Assembly: GCA_947496235.1 (NCBI GenBank)
Contig: CANMCE010000005.1
Location: forward strand, 62,001 to 126,000
Direction: 5' to 3'
Source: an uncultured Glaciecola sp.
GTDB taxonomy: Bacteria > Pseudomonadota > Gammaproteobacteria > Enterobacterales > Alteromonadaceae
DNA length: 64,000 nucleotides
Part shown: positions 28,888-38,209 of the stretch, piece after piece
Position numbering within the stretch: position 1 is the stretch's first letter
How the letters are laid out: each line of letters opens with the position of its first letter
Notes under the pieces: model-generated
Database searches by the model: none
Seen by the model: only the letters and a program-made list of their open reading frames with translations
Told to the model about the DNA's origin: nothing
Made by a program: the position numbers and the translations under genes

Positions 28888-29328
28888 ATGTCAGAAAAAA
28901 ATCTAGCTTTGGATGATGCATTGATCATAGGTGCAATCGAAACTATCGATTTGCCCGATTTAGGGTTAGCGGCTATTACTACGCGTATTGACACTGGCGC
29001 TCAGACCTCGGCCTTACATGTGGATCACATCCAATTAAAAGATCGTGGCGGCATTATCGAATTTGAATTTCATCCAGATTTCCACGAAGTAAAGAAAACC
29101 ATTAAATGCAGCGCTCAGCTTCACGACACCCGTTGGGTGAAAAGCTCTAATGGGGAAAGAGAACGACGGTACGTGATCAAAACTACCGCCACTCTAGGAG
29201 TAAAAACTTGGGAGATTGAGCTAACATTAACCAATCGCTCGGGGATGAATCATCTAATGTTGCTTGGTAGAGAGGCTATGCAAGACGGCTTTTTAGTGCA
29301 TCCTGGCGAGAGCTTCTTAGCATCATAG
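28888..29328 (+). CDS. RimK-associated retropepsin-like ("ATP-dependent zinc") protease
   Basis: 146 residues, with the aspartic protease-like motif RIDTGAQTSALH near the N-terminus and the second conserved region MLLGREAMQDGFLVHP near the C-terminus. This is the PF05618-type family often annotated as ATP-dependent zinc protease. Members next to RimK have been called RimB and linked to S6 glutamylation control in Pseudomonas. The gene follows the aspartoacylase-type gene by 18 bases, with GGAG before the ATG, so it is the third gene of the operon. It is likely an accessory regulator of RimK activity. I leave the symbol blank because RimB identity rests on context. Confidence 0.85.
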   Translation: MSEKNLALDDALIIGAIETIDLPDLGLAAITTRIDTGAQTSALHVDHIQLKDRGGIIEFEFHPDFHEVKKTIKCSAQLHDTRWVKSSNGERERRYVIKTTATLGVKTWEIELTLTNRSGMNHLMLLGREAMQDGFLVHPGESFLAS

Positions 29329-29444
29329 ACCTACTAGTTTTATCTTATTGTTATTTAATTTTACTGGTTAAACCAAGTTGTTAATTAAATTAAATACTAT
29401 AGGGATTTGGTTGTTTATTTATAATTTAATTAAAAGGTTATTAT

Positions 29445-30569
29445 ATGCCTAACTTAGAAGCCCTGGCTTCCTTCGAAGATTTTAGAGCAGCGGCAAAACG
29501 TGCGCTTCCCAGAATATTATTTGATTACATAGACGGTGGTTCATACTCTGAGACCACTTTGAAGCGCAACGTGAATGCGTTTCAAGATTTGACTCTTGAT
29601 CAGCGAGTCATGTTGGACATGTCGAACATTTCTAGCGAGATTGAATTATTTGGCGAAAAACTTGCCGCCCCTATCATTTTAGCCCCCGTTGGTTTTTCTG
29701 GTATGTATGCGAAACGTGGCGAAGTGCAAGCAGCAAAAGCAGCCTATTCTCATAACCTTCCATTTTGTTTATCAACTGTTGGCATTTGCTCAATTGATGA
29801 AGTGACTCAAGATGCTGGGAAAGCACCTTGGTTTCAGCTGTATATGATTAAAGACAGAGCTTGCATAGCAGATTTGCTAGCAAAAGCGCAGGACAATGGT
29901 AGCAAAGTGTTAGTGCTAACGGCTGATTTGCAAACGCCTGGTGCCCGCTATCGAGATGTACGTTCGGGCATGATGCGTAAACTAAGTGTAGTTGAGTATA
30001 TGAAACGCGGCTTAGAAGGCGTGATGAAAGCGCATTGGAGCTATAACGTCATGCTCAAGGGACGTCCACATACGTTTGGCAATTTACAGGGCGTATTACC
30101 AGAAAATGCCAGTTTTGATGAAGCTTGGAAATGGATAAGCCAGAATTTTGATCCTTCGGTAAATTGGGATGATTTGGCCTTCATTCGAGAACATTGGAAG
30201 GGGCCTATTGTGTTAAAGGGTATTATGACTGCCGAAGATGCAAAATTAGCAGTAGAGCATGAGTTAGATGGCATAGTGGTTTCAAATCATGGGGGACGGC
30301 AGTTAGATGGTGCGCCAACAAGTGTTAGCGTGTTACCTGAAATTGTAGAAGTAGTAGATAAAAAACTAAAGGTGTTATTAGACTCTGGCGTTCGCACAGG
30401 ATTGGACGTACTTAAAGCTCGCCAATTAGGCGCGGACGCGTGTTTAATAGGAAGACCCTGGGCGTTTGCATTAGCAGCTGGTGGTCAACAAGGCGTAGAT
30501 AGATTGCTGACATTGATGAAAGCAGAATTGAGAACGGCACAAGTACTTAGTGGGATTTCAAGTTGTTAG
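29445..30569 (+). CDS. lldD: FMN-dependent L-lactate dehydrogenase / alpha-hydroxy-acid dehydrogenase
   Basis: 374 residues covering the whole TIM-barrel FMN family. Visible motifs are ILFDYIDGGSYSE near the start, the flavin region PIILAPVGFSGMYAKRGE, QLYMIKDR, LTADLQTPGARYRD, and the active-site His-Gly-Gly-Arg segment VSNHGGRQLDGAPTS, followed by LLDSGVRTGLDVLKA and GRPWAFA. It should oxidise L-lactate to pyruvate at the membrane, passing electrons to quinone. A related 2-hydroxy acid is possible, since the family is broad. AAAAGGT precedes the ATG. No lactate permease gene is adjacent. Confidence 0.8.
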   Translation: MPNLEALASFEDFRAAAKRALPRILFDYIDGGSYSETTLKRNVNAFQDLTLDQRVMLDMSNISSEIELFGEKLAAPIILAPVGFSGMYAKRGEVQAAKAAYSHNLPFCLSTVGICSIDEVTQDAGKAPWFQLYMIKDRACIADLLAKAQDNGSKVLVLTADLQTPGARYRDVRSGMMRKLSVVEYMKRGLEGVMKAHWSYNVMLKGRPHTFGNLQGVLPENASFDEAWKWISQNFDPSVNWDDLAFIREHWKGPIVLKGIMTAEDAKLAVEHELDGIVVSNHGGRQLDGAPTSVSVLPEIVEVVDKKLKVLLDSGVRTGLDVLKARQLGADACLIGRPWAFALAAGGQQGVDRLLTLMKAELRTAQVLSGISSC

Positions 30570-30677
30570 CTTGATCTGGAGCATATTATTCTAGTTGATA
30601 TATTGTGCAAGATAAGCAGATAAATTGTACAATAGTATAAATTTTCGATTAATCATTTATTTGGGGTCAACTTCTGA

Positions 30678-31490
30678 ATGAAAATACGCTGGATCCTCGG
30701 ATGTTTTTGCGCAGTAGTCTCAGTATTAACAAGTGCTAGTGACAAGGCTAAGCAAGAAGTTGTGATGTATACTGAATCTCAGTATCGTCCGTACAGCTAT
30801 ATTGAAGATGGTCAGTTAAAAGGCATTTATATTGACCTCATTGCGCGAATGAACCAAGAATTGCCAGAGTATAAAATCACAACCTACGCAATGCCATGGT
30901 TCGAAGCCCTCAACAACGTTAAGAAAGCCAAAGGCGATGCAATCTTAGGGACATATTTTTTAGGCAAATCCCGACCCCAGATTTATCCCTATAGCATGCC
31001 AATTTATAAAGAAGAAATCATTCTGGTTTGCAGTGACAAAACCATCCCTAAAGGTGATTATAATTTTCCCCAAGATTTTCAAGGCAAAGTCATTGCTAAC
31101 GTAAAAGGTTACGAAGCTTGGCGTCGTGATGCGGTTAAAAATATCAGCTATGAATCCTACTTCCGCTTTTTCTAAGTGCCCAGTACTGATATAGCCTTAG
31201 CTATGGTAGTGAAGGATAATATTGATTGTGCCTTGTTTGAGAGTCTGGCTTTTCAAAGTTCTTTTCAACATTTAAAGCAAGTGGGAAAATACGTGCTTGA
31301 TGCTGATTTAACCCCTGTAGTAGTGCATACCATGAGTGTTGAAGATGTATATGTTGGTTTTTCATGGCGCGCCTTTCATGATCCAGAAAAAGTTTATCTA
31401 AATGATTTTAAACGTAAGTTTGACAACCTTTTACATGACCTTCAAAAAAGTGGTGAATTGCAAAAGATAGTAAATCAGTATGTCGAGTAA
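30678..31490 (+). pseudogene. Periplasmic solute-binding protein (SBP_bac_3-like) interrupted by an in-frame TAA
   Basis: The frame 30678-31490 would code for 270 residues, the normal size of this family. It has a signal peptide (MKIRWILGCFCAVVSVLTSAS) and the typical start VVMYTESQYRPYSYIEDGQLKGIYIDL. Codon 166 (31173-31175) is TAA, between ESYFRFF and VPSTDIALAMVVKDNIDCAL, and the same frame continues to the normal C-terminus (LQKIVNQYVE). The second half starts with GTG but has no ribosome site. One base change would restore the gene, so this is a recent nonsense mutation or a sequence error. Intact relatives bind amino acids or similar small molecules; a subgroup stands alone without an ABC transporter, as here. 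Confidence 0.8.
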
Positions 31491-31531
31491 AACCTATTGA
31501 AATACGCCGCCGCTTCTAAAAAAATTATTTA

Positions 31532-31561
31532 AAAAAAAGCCCGTTCATAACGGGCTTTTTA
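31532..31561. terminator. Bidirectional intrinsic terminator
   Basis: AAAAAGCCCGTT (31534-31545) and AACGGGCTTTTT (31549-31560) form a perfect 12-pair stem with a CAT loop. An A-run precedes and a T-run follows, so it works in both directions. It lies between the solute-binding pseudogene and the convergent TonB receptor gene. Confidence 0.92.
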
Positions 31562-31585
31562 CTAAAACATGATTAGAAATATCCT

Positions 31586-34375
31586 TTACATTCTATATCG
31601 AACACCTACAGCAAAGGTGCGGCTCACAAGAGCGCTGCCAAAATTGTGGGTGTTAGGATACTGATAATAGGACTGATATATCTCATCGGTGATATTAGTT
31701 GCATCAAATGTAAACATCAGATTTTCAGTTGCTTCATAGCTCAACTGAAAGTTCAAACTCTCTTCAGGGCGTCGATATACAGGTCGTGGGTTTGCAAAAA
31801 GCGCAGCTTCATAATTATTGATAAAATCATCTCGCCACACATATGAAAGACGCATATCAAAATTGTCTTTTTCATATATACCAACAATACTGTAAGAATT
31901 ATCAGATACGCCAAACATGCTTCTTTCAAGTTCTGCCGACAAGAATATATCACCGTTAGCATCTACATCATATTCGCGAATAATTTGGTTAGAATCTAGC
32001 AATGTATAACTGGCCTGAACACCAATGCCATCTAAAATATCCGGCAGGCCATCAGGGAAATAAACTGCACCGAATTCCCACCCTTGTAACTTACCGTCGG
32101 AAGTATTTCCAGGTTGAGTTAATACATACTGAGTCGGTTGCTCATCTTCTGGACCTTGCAGAGTTGCAAGGCGGCGCTGGTCAAAAACAAAACCTTCTAT
32201 GTCCCGTTGGAACCAAGCTGCATAAACTGAACTCTCAGGGGCAAAATACCATTCAAGGGATAGGTCAATATTCACTGATTCTACAGGCCCTAAATCGGGA
32301 TTCCCTTGACCTGCAGTTTTGAGATCTAGACCGGTTAGATTCGAGCCATAGTTAATTGTCGGATTTAATGCTGCGAAATCTGGTCGGCGTACAGTTTCAG
32401 TGTATGCGATACGCGCCAATAAATCCTCGCTTAAGTGATATCTGACAACTAAACTTGGGAGCACAGAAGTACTTGAGCCTTCTCCTTCTGTACCATCAAA
32501 GAACATTTCTCTGTCAGCACTTTCTATCCGAACCCCCACTTGCCCATCTATTTTCTTGCCAGCAAGTGTGGTATTGAAGTCTGCCTCGAAATAAGCTTCC
32601 GTAGATACTTCTTCAATATCAAAATTTAAGGTTGGTGTTTGATCGGTAACATCGTCGTAGCCGTGTAACGCTCTGATTTCTTGCCGATTATTGGCAATGT
32701 ACTCGGCATCTATTCCAGCCCAAGAAGAAGGAAAATATGCGTTTCCATCCATGAAATTTGTGTTTAAAAATACAAAATCAGCAGCGAAATCCGAAAGTGG
32801 AGCTCCAATATTTCCGCCCGGACCTAAATAATCATAGTCTTGAGCAGTTCTTTTGTCATATCGAAAGCCATACGCAATTTTTTCGAAAATTCCAAATTCT
32901 ACATATTGCTCTGCGTCTATGGTAAAAGTCAGCGCATCCCCTTCACCTAGATAGTTATTATCGTATAAGCTGTTGGTTAGCCAATTCGACGGATTTGTTA
33001 TATCTGATTCATCGATTCCTGCTGTTGCAGGATTGTCTAGAATTTCCAATGAAGGCAGTCCATCTCCTGCATTGAAATCAAAATTTAGAATACCTTGTAA
33101 TGAAGCCGGTGTGCCTCGCATTGCGAAAAACCAATTAGAATATTCGCTAGTTTGATATACGACTTCAGATTCGACACGTAAATTATCGGTAAAATCCCAT
33201 CTACCCCCTAAAGCATACAGATAACCATCCGTTTTACCTGTAAAAAAGTCTGAGCTTGAGAAATTATTTCCAATATTTTGAGAATCAAGGGCTGACCCCG
33301 CTTTTACAATATTCGTCCCTTCAAACAAATATAAGGGGGTATCAGGAGGCAATAAATAACCATATTCTACGTTTTTAAACAGCATTGTAGTTTTATTATC
33401 TGTTCTAAAACCGTTATAAAACGCTTCAAACAGATATTCCGACCAATCATTTGGCGCCCATTGAAAAGACACACTTGTTGCAGGTCTTTTTCGGTCACCA
33501 TACGTGTCTATTCCAAATATTGCGTCTCTAGATAGGTAGTACTCAGCGTTTTCACCATTGATATCTAGGGTAGCGCCTGCATCAAAAGACAAACCCTCTT
33601 CTAAACCCGCGGTCCAGAAATCCCCTGGAACACGTCTTAACATTCGATATGTTTCGGGTGGATTTTTTGTAAAATAGGGTAACATTGCACCTGCTGTTAA
33701 GGATTGGTCTCTAAACCTAGTTCTAGCATAAGCGACGTTCAATAGGGCGCCGAATTCACCAAGGTCTGTGTCCCATCTCGTGCTCACTAGGAAGCTGACA
33801 TTGGGATCAATATCGCCTTGTTGTTCTTGCTCGATTCCGCGGGCAGCAAACACCATTGTAGTATCGTCAAAATTAAAGGGGCGCTGAGTGGAAACGTCTA
33901 TTTGGCCCGCCAATCCACTACCAAGTTGTGATGCTGAACGCGTTTTATACACACTGGCACTTTCAAGTAAAGCTGCAGGGATATCAGCTAAGGCAATAGA
34001 CCTGCCTACCGAGGTAAAAATGTTTCTTCCGTTTACTGTAGTTGTAACATCAGTTAAACCACGAATACTGACTGTACTGACTTCACCGCCCGTTCTATCG
34101 GTTACTTGGACGCCAGAAACCCGTTGCAAGGCCTCTACGACATTGTTATCAGGAAACTTACCTATGTCCTCAGCAACAATTGCATCAACTATTTGAATAT
34201 TCTGGCGTTTAATATTAATTGCTTTGTTTAAACTAGCACGAATGCCTGTGACCTCAATAACTTCAACATTATCGTCGTTTTCTGAGATTGAAGTGTCAGT
34301 CTCTTCCTGAGCTTGCAGTAGGCTACTGCTCAAGGCAATTATTACTGCAGTTGCTAGTTGCTTCTTCTTAAACAT
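31586..34375 (-). CDS. TonB-dependent receptor, carbohydrate-associated type
   Basis: 929 residues from the ATG at 34375, chosen because GGAGG lies eight bases upstream and a signal peptide (MFKKKQLATAVIIALSSSLLQAQ) follows at once. Next come a TonB-box-like stretch (VEVIEVTGIRAS), the plug domain (VVEALQRVSGVQVTDR...VSIRGL) and an outer-membrane beta barrel ending in aromatic FAVGVRYRM. The plug signature is that of the TonB receptors of Xanthomonas/Caulobacter/Alteromonas that import plant or algal sugar oligomers. It is divergent from two GH43 genes, so it probably imports arabino-oligosaccharides. The promoter is readable (see 34496-34524). Confidence 0.9.
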   Translation of the reverse strand: MFKKKQLATAVIIALSSSLLQAQEETDTSISENDDNVEVIEVTGIRASLNKAINIKRQNIQIVDAIVAEDIGKFPDNNVVEALQRVSGVQVTDRTGGEVSTVSIRGLTDVTTTVNGRNIFTSVGRSIALADIPAALLESASVYKTRSASQLGSGLAGQIDVSTQRPFNFDDTTMVFAARGIEQEQQGDIDPNVSFLVSTRWDTDLGEFGALLNVAYARTRFRDQSLTAGAMLPYFTKNPPETYRMLRRVPGDFWTAGLEEGLSFDAGATLDINGENAEYYLSRDAIFGIDTYGDRKRPATSVSFQWAPNDWSEYLFEAFYNGFRTDNKTTMLFKNVEYGYLLPPDTPLYLFEGTNIVKAGSALDSQNIGNNFSSSDFFTGKTDGYLYALGGRWDFTDNLRVESEVVYQTSEYSNWFFAMRGTPASLQGILNFDFNAGDGLPSLEILDNPATAGIDESDITNPSNWLTNSLYDNNYLGEGDALTFTIDAEQYVEFGIFEKIAYGFRYDKRTAQDYDYLGPGGNIGAPLSDFAADFVFLNTNFMDGNAYFPSSWAGIDAEYIANNRQEIRALHGYDDVTDQTPTLNFDIEEVSTEAYFEADFNTTLAGKKIDGQVGVRIESADREMFFDGTEGEGSSTSVLPSLVVRYHLSEDLLARIAYTETVRRPDFAALNPTINYGSNLTGLDLKTAGQGNPDLGPVESVNIDLSLEWYFAPESSVYAAWFQRDIEGFVFDQRRLATLQGPEDEQPTQYVLTQPGNTSDGKLQGWEFGAVYFPDGLPDILDGIGVQASYTLLDSNQIIREYDVDANGDIFLSAELERSMFGVSDNSYSIVGIYEKDNFDMRLSYVWRDDFINNYEAALFANPRPVYRRPEESLNFQLSYEATENLMFTFDATNITDEIYQSYYQYPNTHNFGSALVSRTFAVGVRYRM

Positions 34376-34495
34376 TCGGTAAACCTCCATTACTGGGAAC
34401 AATTTTAGCTTCAGCCAGTAACCGTTGTGTGTTGTGTTAACTATTCAATTTGTAAGATTGTTATTTTTCATAACTGAACGATGAAATATCGCTAA

Positions 34496-34524
34496 ATATT
34501 ATTGTATGATTTAATCGGTGTCAA
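34496..34524 (-). promoter_or_regulatory. Promoter of the TonB receptor gene
   Basis: On the minus strand a perfect -35 TTGACA (34519-34524) is followed, after exactly 17 bases, by a -10 TAATAT (34496-34501). The predicted leader is about 114 bases. Confidence 0.6.
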
Positions 34525-34531
34525 CAGCCTG

Positions 34532-34548
34532 TGTTAAAACTATTAACA
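34532..34548. promoter_or_regulatory. Candidate operator upstream of the TonB receptor promoter
   Basis: The perfect inverted repeat TGTTAA-N5-TTAACA starts 7 bases upstream of the receptor -35. The same half-site recurs at 34435-34440 and 34653-34658. The region is AT-rich, so chance is not excluded. Confidence 0.4.
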
Positions 34549-34667
34549 ATTATTTACATTTGTCTCGATTGTAGCGGTGAAAATAATAAAACGTAATGGC
34601 ATAATGAATTAAATAATTATAAAAAACAGATAGATATAAAATTTTAATCGAATTAACATTACAATAG

Positions 34668-34675
34668 TGTTAACA
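34668..34675. promoter_or_regulatory. Candidate operator upstream of the GH43 promoter
   Basis: The palindrome TGTTAACA ends 5 bases before the GH43 gene's -35 and shares half-sites with the repeat near the divergent receptor promoter. This suggests one regulator for both directions. No regulator gene is in the locus. Confidence 0.4.
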
Positions 34676-34680
34676 ACAGA

Positions 34681-34709
34681 TTTACATAGTATATACTCGA
34701 TGTTATATT
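34681..34709 (+). promoter_or_regulatory. Promoter of the GH43 lipoprotein gene
   Basis: -35 TTTACA (34681-34686), a 17-base spacer and -10 TATATT (34704-34709) lie 38 bases before the ATG, with GAGG at 34736-34739 as ribosome site. The rest of the 34376-34747 intergenic stretch is AT-rich and holds no gene. Confidence 0.55.
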
Positions 34710-34747
34710 AAATTAGTCATACAATATTACTTTGATGAGGTTTAACC

Positions 34748-37700
34748 ATGAGATGGAACAAAGTGTTGTTATCCGCAGGAGTAGCTGCTGTGTTATTTGG
34801 CTGCGGAGACGGAACACAACAAGAAGTTGGAGGTGCGGTTCAAGCGCCTGAAAATACGCCACCGGTAATTGTACCCGATCCCACTTTCCCAACCGATGTC
34901 ACTTTTACGGAAGTTGGCGTACACGACCCTTCAGTGATTCGCTTGGACGACGGCACTTTCTATATATTTGGCTCTCATATGGCCTTCGCCAGTTCCACTG
35001 ATCTTTTTAACTGGACACAATTAAACCCTAGTGCAGCAAGTAACGAAGAAGCTGCTGCAAACACGCCTTTATTTAATACTTATGAAACACAAGCTGCTGA
35101 AGGTATTTCTTGGGTGGGTGGCCATATTGGGTCTTGGGCGTCCGATGTTATCCAACTCGCTGATGGTAAATACTATTTCTATTATAATCATTGCGCTTTG
35201 CCCTCAACAGGGAATTGTGTCTCTCGTTCTTATTTGGGCGTTGCTGTATCTGATGATATAGAAGGGCCTTATGAAAATCTGGGATTGATATTAACAACTG
35301 GACACGAAGGTGCTGAGAATCCCGGAATTAACGGAGAAGACTACGATGGTAATGTGCATCCTAATGCAATAGATCCTGATGTCTTTTTCGATAAAGAAGG
35401 GCGTTTATGGATGGTATATGGTTCATATTCTGGCGGTATATGGATTATGGAGCTTGACCCTGATACGGGTATGGCATTACCGGAACAAGGTTATGGCACT
35501 AAGCTTATGGGCGGCTTCTACAGCGCTATAGAAGGGCCATTCATGTTGTATAGTCCTGAGACGGATTATTACTACTTATTTACTTCTTTTGGTGGGTTTG
35601 CTGCCGCAGATGGTTATAACATGAGAATTTCGCGTTCTCGAAATCCTGACGGGCCTTTTTTAGATAGCCAAGGTCAAGATATGATCGGAGCTTCCGGTGC
35701 TTGGTCAGCCATAGAACCTTATGGTAACAAAATAATGGGCGGGTTCATGTATGACGTAAACCCTGGGGAGTCGGGTTCAGATAATGGATATATGGCACCT
35801 GGGCACAATTCTGCCTATTATGACGAATCTACCGGTCAATATTTCAATATTTTTCATACTCGTTTCCCCAATAGTGGAGAGATTCACAACGTGCGAGTTC
35901 ATGAAATGTTTATGAATCAAGATGATTGGTTGGTAGTCGCGCCACATCGCTACGTGCCAATTGAGGGTGAGAACATAGTCGATGAAGCTGATTTGTTCGG
36001 CACATTTAAATTAATAAACCACGGCAGTGATATTAATCGTGAAGCTGCACTTTCAGGTTATATTACACTTGAAGATTACAACGAGATTTCAGGGGAGTAT
36101 ACGGGGTTATGGTATTACGAAGCAGATAACATTGTACGTTTATACATCGATGGATTGGGTGATTTTAGAGGCGTAGCTTCTTGGCAATATAATGAAAATG
36201 CGCAAGCTTTTGTGCCCACCTTTAGTGCCATCGATGAGGAAGGTGTAGCTATTTGGGGCAGTAAATTACTGATTGACGACGATACAGTAGCGCTAACAAA
36301 TACATTAGATGCTATGACATTTCCTGAAATGACGACTTTTAATTTGTCACTCCCAGCCATAGGGGCTAACGGTGCTGAAATTACTTGGACTAGTAGCCAT
36401 CCCGATTACCTAGAAGTGACTGGGGTACCAGAGCAACCCAATGCGAGTTATTTGGGGGTAGTAACGCGACCTAACGTGGGCAGTGGTGATGCTGAAGTAT
36501 CAATTACCGCCACGGCAACACTTAACGGTGTTTCACAATCCAGAACCTATACAATAGGTATTCCTGCAAGAGTAGCCTACAACAGAGTTGCCCATTATAG
36601 CTTCGAAGGCGAATTAAACGATGAGCTATCAAACTATGCTGCAGCAACTCAAACAGGTGATAGACCAGATAATACTGGTACAGTTTCCTATGCGGTTGGT
36701 CAAAATGGTCAAGCTGTGATGTTAGATGGCACTAACGGCGTAAGATTACCCGATGGCATCATAAATTCTTATGATTACACCGTTTCTATGTGGTTAAATG
36801 CAGATGCTTTAAACACCTTTACCACAGCATTTTTTGGAGACGCAGGTGCTGACGGTTGGATGAGCTTGGTACCGCAAAGTTGGGACGGCAACATAATGCT
36901 TTGGAGTAATTCAGCTTTAAAAGGTTCGAATCCGTGGTTTGATGGCATAACGGGTGTTCCAATGATGTTAGATACATGGACTCACGTAGCATTTTCGGTT
37001 AATAAAGGGGTTGTTAAGATCTACATCGATGGTGTTCAGACAACTGAAACCGGCGGTTTGCCTGATATGTTTACGGGTAAAGAGGCAGTATTTACCCTTG
37101 GCGTGAACCCGTTCGATATTCCGTTTATCGGCATGATCGATGAGCTAAAATTCTATGATACTGCATTAACCGAAGGCGAAATTCGAAATCTAGATGTTAC
37201 GCCATTAACCGATCAAGAGTTACTTGCTTCTGCTGCCGATATTTTGGATTTAGGCGACCTCTCAGCGGTAGTGTCTAACTTGCCAATGTCTCCGTCTGGT
37301 CCTTACGCTTCGGCTATTGAGTGGACATCATCAAACCCAGCAGTAGTTAGTACTAAAGGCGTTGTGACACGCCCTGCAAACGGCGAAAATGACGCTTTGG
37401 TAACCTTAACTGCCAATATTTCATTGAATGGTTCAACGACTACTAAGACCTTTGAAGCAACAGTTAGAGCCTTAGGCTTACCAGACCCAGTGGTTCATTA
37501 TAGTTTCGATAATGATGACTTAACTGAAACCTCAGGTATGTATGATGCTGGTGTAGTCACTGGCGCCAATTTAGGTGCGGCGACCGAAGAATCTGCGTTT
37601 AGTGAGGGTGTAGTGGGCCGAGCATTAGATATGTCGGGCAATTATGGCATTCAATTACCCGATAACCTGATTGGCGATAACACCTATGCTATATCGGTTT

Positions 37701-38116
37701 GGTTTAATGCCAATGCACTTACCAGCTACACACCTGTATTCTTCGGTTATGAAAATGGAGATAGTTGGATCAGCATGATCCCTGGCGGTCACCAGGCTTC
37801 TCCTAACGCTATGGTTTGGTCAGGTACGGCTTGGTATGACGCCTTCACCGACCAGCAACTGGAAACAGGGACTTGGTATCATATGGTAATGGTAAACAAC
37901 CAAGGGGCTATGACGATTTACTTAAATGGACAAATAGCGTTTGAAGGCGCTGGCTTCCCTGATGTGTTTAGTCCAGCACCATTAACTTCCTTTACCTTAG
38001 GGGCAAACTTCTGGGATGCTGCATTTAACGGCATGATCGATGAAGTTTATGTTTTCGATGACACATTAAATCAAACGGATGTGACGCAGATTTATGAGTC
38101 TCAACGTCCTGAATAA
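34748..38116 (+). CDS. GH43 arabinanase-type lipoprotein with two Ig-LamG modules
   Basis: 1122 residues with a lipoprotein signal (lipobox VLFGC, Cys19), predicted to sit in the outer membrane. The GH43 five-bladed propeller covers about 55-370. Likely catalytic residues are base D60 (VHDPSV), D209 (AIDPDV) and acid E262 (SAIEGPF), the usual GH43 triad pattern. A GH43-associated C-terminal domain (about 390-510) follows, then two copies of an Ig-like plus LamG pair (about 520-800 and 820-1120) with motifs ITWTSSHP/IEWTSSNP and VAHYSFEG/VVHYSFDN. The LamG domains probably bind glycans. The best guess is an endo- or exo-arabinanase acting on arabinan at the cell surface, feeding the divergent TonB receptor. 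Exact specificity cannot be read from the sequence. Confidence 0.85.
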   Translation: MRWNKVLLSAGVAAVLFGCGDGTQQEVGGAVQAPENTPPVIVPDPTFPTDVTFTEVGVHDPSVIRLDDGTFYIFGSHMAFASSTDLFNWTQLNPSAASNEEAAANTPLFNTYETQAAEGISWVGGHIGSWASDVIQLADGKYYFYYNHCALPSTGNCVSRSYLGVAVSDDIEGPYENLGLILTTGHEGAENPGINGEDYDGNVHPNAIDPDVFFDKEGRLWMVYGSYSGGIWIMELDPDTGMALPEQGYGTKLMGGFYSAIEGPFMLYSPETDYYYLFTSFGGFAAADGYNMRISRSRNPDGPFLDSQGQDMIGASGAWSAIEPYGNKIMGGFMYDVNPGESGSDNGYMAPGHNSAYYDESTGQYFNIFHTRFPNSGEIHNVRVHEMFMNQDDWLVVAPHRYVPIEGENIVDEADLFGTFKLINHGSDINREAALSGYITLEDYNEISGEYTGLWYYEADNIVRLYIDGLGDFRGVASWQYNENAQAFVPTFSAIDEEGVAIWGSKLLIDDDTVALTNTLDAMTFPEMTTFNLSLPAIGANGAEITWTSSHPDYLEVTGVPEQPNASYLGVVTRPNVGSGDAEVSITATATLNGVSQSRTYTIGIPARVAYNRVAHYSFEGELNDELSNYAAATQTGDRPDNTGTVSYAVGQNGQAVMLDGTNGVRLPDGIINSYDYTVSMWLNADALNTFTTAFFGDAGADGWMSLVPQSWDGNIMLWSNSALKGSNPWFDGITGVPMMLDTWTHVAFSVNKGVVKIYIDGVQTTETGGLPDMFTGKEAVFTLGVNPFDIPFIGMIDELKFYDTALTEGEIRNLDVTPLTDQELLASAADILDLGDLSAVVSNLPMSPSGPYASAIEWTSSNPAVVSTKGVVTRPANGENDALVTLTANISLNGSTTTKTFEATVRALGLPDPVVHYSFDNDDLTETSGMYDAGVVTGANLGAATEESAFSEGVVGRALDMSGNYGIQLPDNLIGDNTYAISVWFNANALTSYTPVFFGYENGDSWISMIPGGHQASPNAMVWSGTAWYDAFTDQQLETGTWYHMVMVNNQGAMTIYLNGQIAFEGAGFPDVFSPAPLTSFTLGANFWDAAFNGMIDEVYVFDDTLNQTDVTQIYESQRPE

Positions 38117-38138
38117 GGTTAATTTAAGTTAAATTATG

Positions 38139-38165
38139 CCGGCATCTAAAAGGTGCCGGTTTTTT
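38139..38165 (+). terminator. Intrinsic terminator after the GH43 lipoprotein gene
   Basis: CCGGCATCT (38139-38147), an AAA loop and AGGTGCCGG (38151-38159) form a nine-pair stem with one G-T pair, followed by six T. It lies before the second GH43 gene, so read-through to that gene is at least reduced. Confidence 0.85.
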
Positions 38166-38209
38166 CATTTTTACCCATTTTTAAATTAAGTATTAGCATA
38201 GGAAACATT

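Noticed and set aside
31173-31490. Stop codon read-through or a separate second gene in the solute-binding locus
   Set aside because: TAA is not a Sec or Pyl codon, and the GTG after it has no ribosome site; a pseudogene or base error is simpler.
38153-38209. Longer start of the second GH43 gene
   Set aside because: It lies in the terminator stem and would bury the signal peptide; ATG 38210 has a ribosome site.
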